Source of the DNA: Candidatus Anammoxibacter sp.
GTDB taxonomy: Bacteria; Planctomycetota; Brocadiia; Brocadiales; Anammoxibacteraceae
Assembly (NCBI GenBank): GCA_021777105.1
Contig: JAIQZQ010000072.1
Span: 1 to 48,232 of the forward strand
Length of the DNA stretch: 48,232 nucleotides
Direction of reading: 5' to 3'
Part shown: in pieces, positions 47,873 through 48,232 of the stretch
How the letters are laid out: each line of letters starts with the position of its first letter
Numbering within the stretch: the first letter of the stretch is position 1
Program-made: the position numbers and the translations under genes
Notes under the pieces: generated by a model
The model's input: the letters and a program-made list of their open reading frames with translations, nothing else
Databases searched by the model: none
Told to the model about the DNA's origin: nothing

Positions 47873-48232
47873 CCCAAACATCAGTTTTAGAATAGATGAT
47901 ATTCTTAAAAAGTATTAATAGAGCCGGTTGGAATGCCCTAAAAAACGTACAGCAGGGACAAACGATAGTTCACCGATAACATCCTATATAGACATGTTAT
48001 AAAGAAGAGATTTGAAGCTTTTTAACACAGAACATTTCTAAATGACAATTTTTATAAATATTGCAAAAGATGAACAAAAACTGCTCATCTTCTTGTTGAA
48101 CGAAACCGCTTGCGCGGTAGTTTTGTGTCACCCTAAGCAGCGCCAGTTCTTTGACAATCGTAATACAACCAAAAATGTAGTGGACAAACCGCAACGCCCA
48201 AGCTATCTTTCCTTTAGTATTTTATATTTTCA

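Larger units (their letters stand above)
47245..48232. other. Long intergenic repeat island to the window end
   Basis: About 990 bases with no gene I can support. It carries twin-hairpin copy 5 (47278-47327), inverted-repeat arm B (47359-47414), CGTAAATTTTCGTC/TTCGTGAGC words (about 47517-47545), a copy of the promoter cassette (47816-47905), and a CCGCTTGCGCGG stem near 48107-48118. The minus-strand frame 47997-48194 lacks a ribosome binding site and I do not call it. Confidence 0.55.

Noticed and set aside
47997..48194. 65-codon minus-strand frame near the window end
   Set aside because: No ribosome binding site or recognisable motif, and it lies in intergenic repeat-type DNA.
1..48232. 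tRNA or rRNA genes
   Set aside because: I looked for the T-loop GTTCGAATC/GTTCAAATC type core and for conserved rRNA segments and saw none with a matching cloverleaf. A tRNAscan-SE or Infernal run would be decisive.

Overview
This is an AT-rich bacterial chromosomal window with 37 protein-coding genes I can support, 5 broken or remnant ones, no recognisable rRNA or tRNA, and several intergenic islands full of short dispersed repeats. A Gram-negative-type envelope is implied by a split heptose kinase/nucleotidyltransferase pair, a LAB_N-domain protein and a YajC-SecDF translocase accessory set. The unusually long fused SecD-SecF (1170 aa), the K+-dependent membrane pyrophosphatase, the retropepsin-like proteases, the secreted formylglycine-generating-enzyme-like protein and the uncharacterised solenoid repeat protein fit an uncultured anaerobe of the Planctomycetes/PVC type. 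This assignment is inference: no rRNA or phylogenetic marker was compared.

Layout. 1-4860 is a repeat-rich accessory stretch: a Rpn/PD-(D/E)XK-like nuclease gene, a frameshifted YgiT-type antitoxin, a PIN-domain toxin-antitoxin-like pair and a secreted PQQ-type beta-propeller. 4861-14229 is a minus-strand housekeeping block: ruvB, queH, a SpoIID-like lipoprotein, tgt, yajC, secDF and a triple-LysM protein. queH and tgt are both queuosine genes. 14743-18438 (plus) holds an orphan secreted protein, rfaE1, rfaE2 and a DHH phosphoesterase. 18543-25161 has a cNMP-binding/FHA protein (-), an HD-GYP protein (+), trpC (+), and on the minus strand a small zinc protein, a LAB_N protein and a large PDZ plus solenoid-repeat exported protein. 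25436-36368 (plus) has a GT-C/TPR membrane protein, hemerythrin, a small orphan, DUF2851, a retropepsin-like protease, an ABC-2-type permease, a TPR-like membrane protein and hppA.

36520-43174 (plus) has a double zinc ribbon, rsfS between two inverted copies of a 186-bp MITE-like element, a 973-aa membrane/PP2C-like/TPR regulator, an orphan secreted protein, and a secreted zinc-ribbon/TPR/FGE-sulfatase protein. 43175-48232 is a second repeat-rich island: a 227-bp tandem duplication, a homocysteine methyltransferase-family gene, DUF433 with a truncated DUF5615 toxin, a second retropepsin-like protease, a SUI1/YciH factor and a YgiT antitoxin preceded by the stub of its DUF4258-type toxin.

The strongest unusual signals are: (a) four toxin-antitoxin-like loci, of which three are visibly damaged, all inside two islands sharing modular repeats; (b) the MITE-like pair bracketing rsfS; (c) two housekeeping genes, trpC and rsfS, whose conserved N-termini extend upstream of any ATG/GTG/TTG, suggesting AUU and ACG initiation; (d) a SpoIIE/PP2C-like regulator with a His where a metal-binding Asp is expected; (e) the PDZ plus solenoid protein; and (f) the modular twin-hairpin repeats. 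I did not find a CRISPR array, prophage, complete IS element or recognised defence operon.
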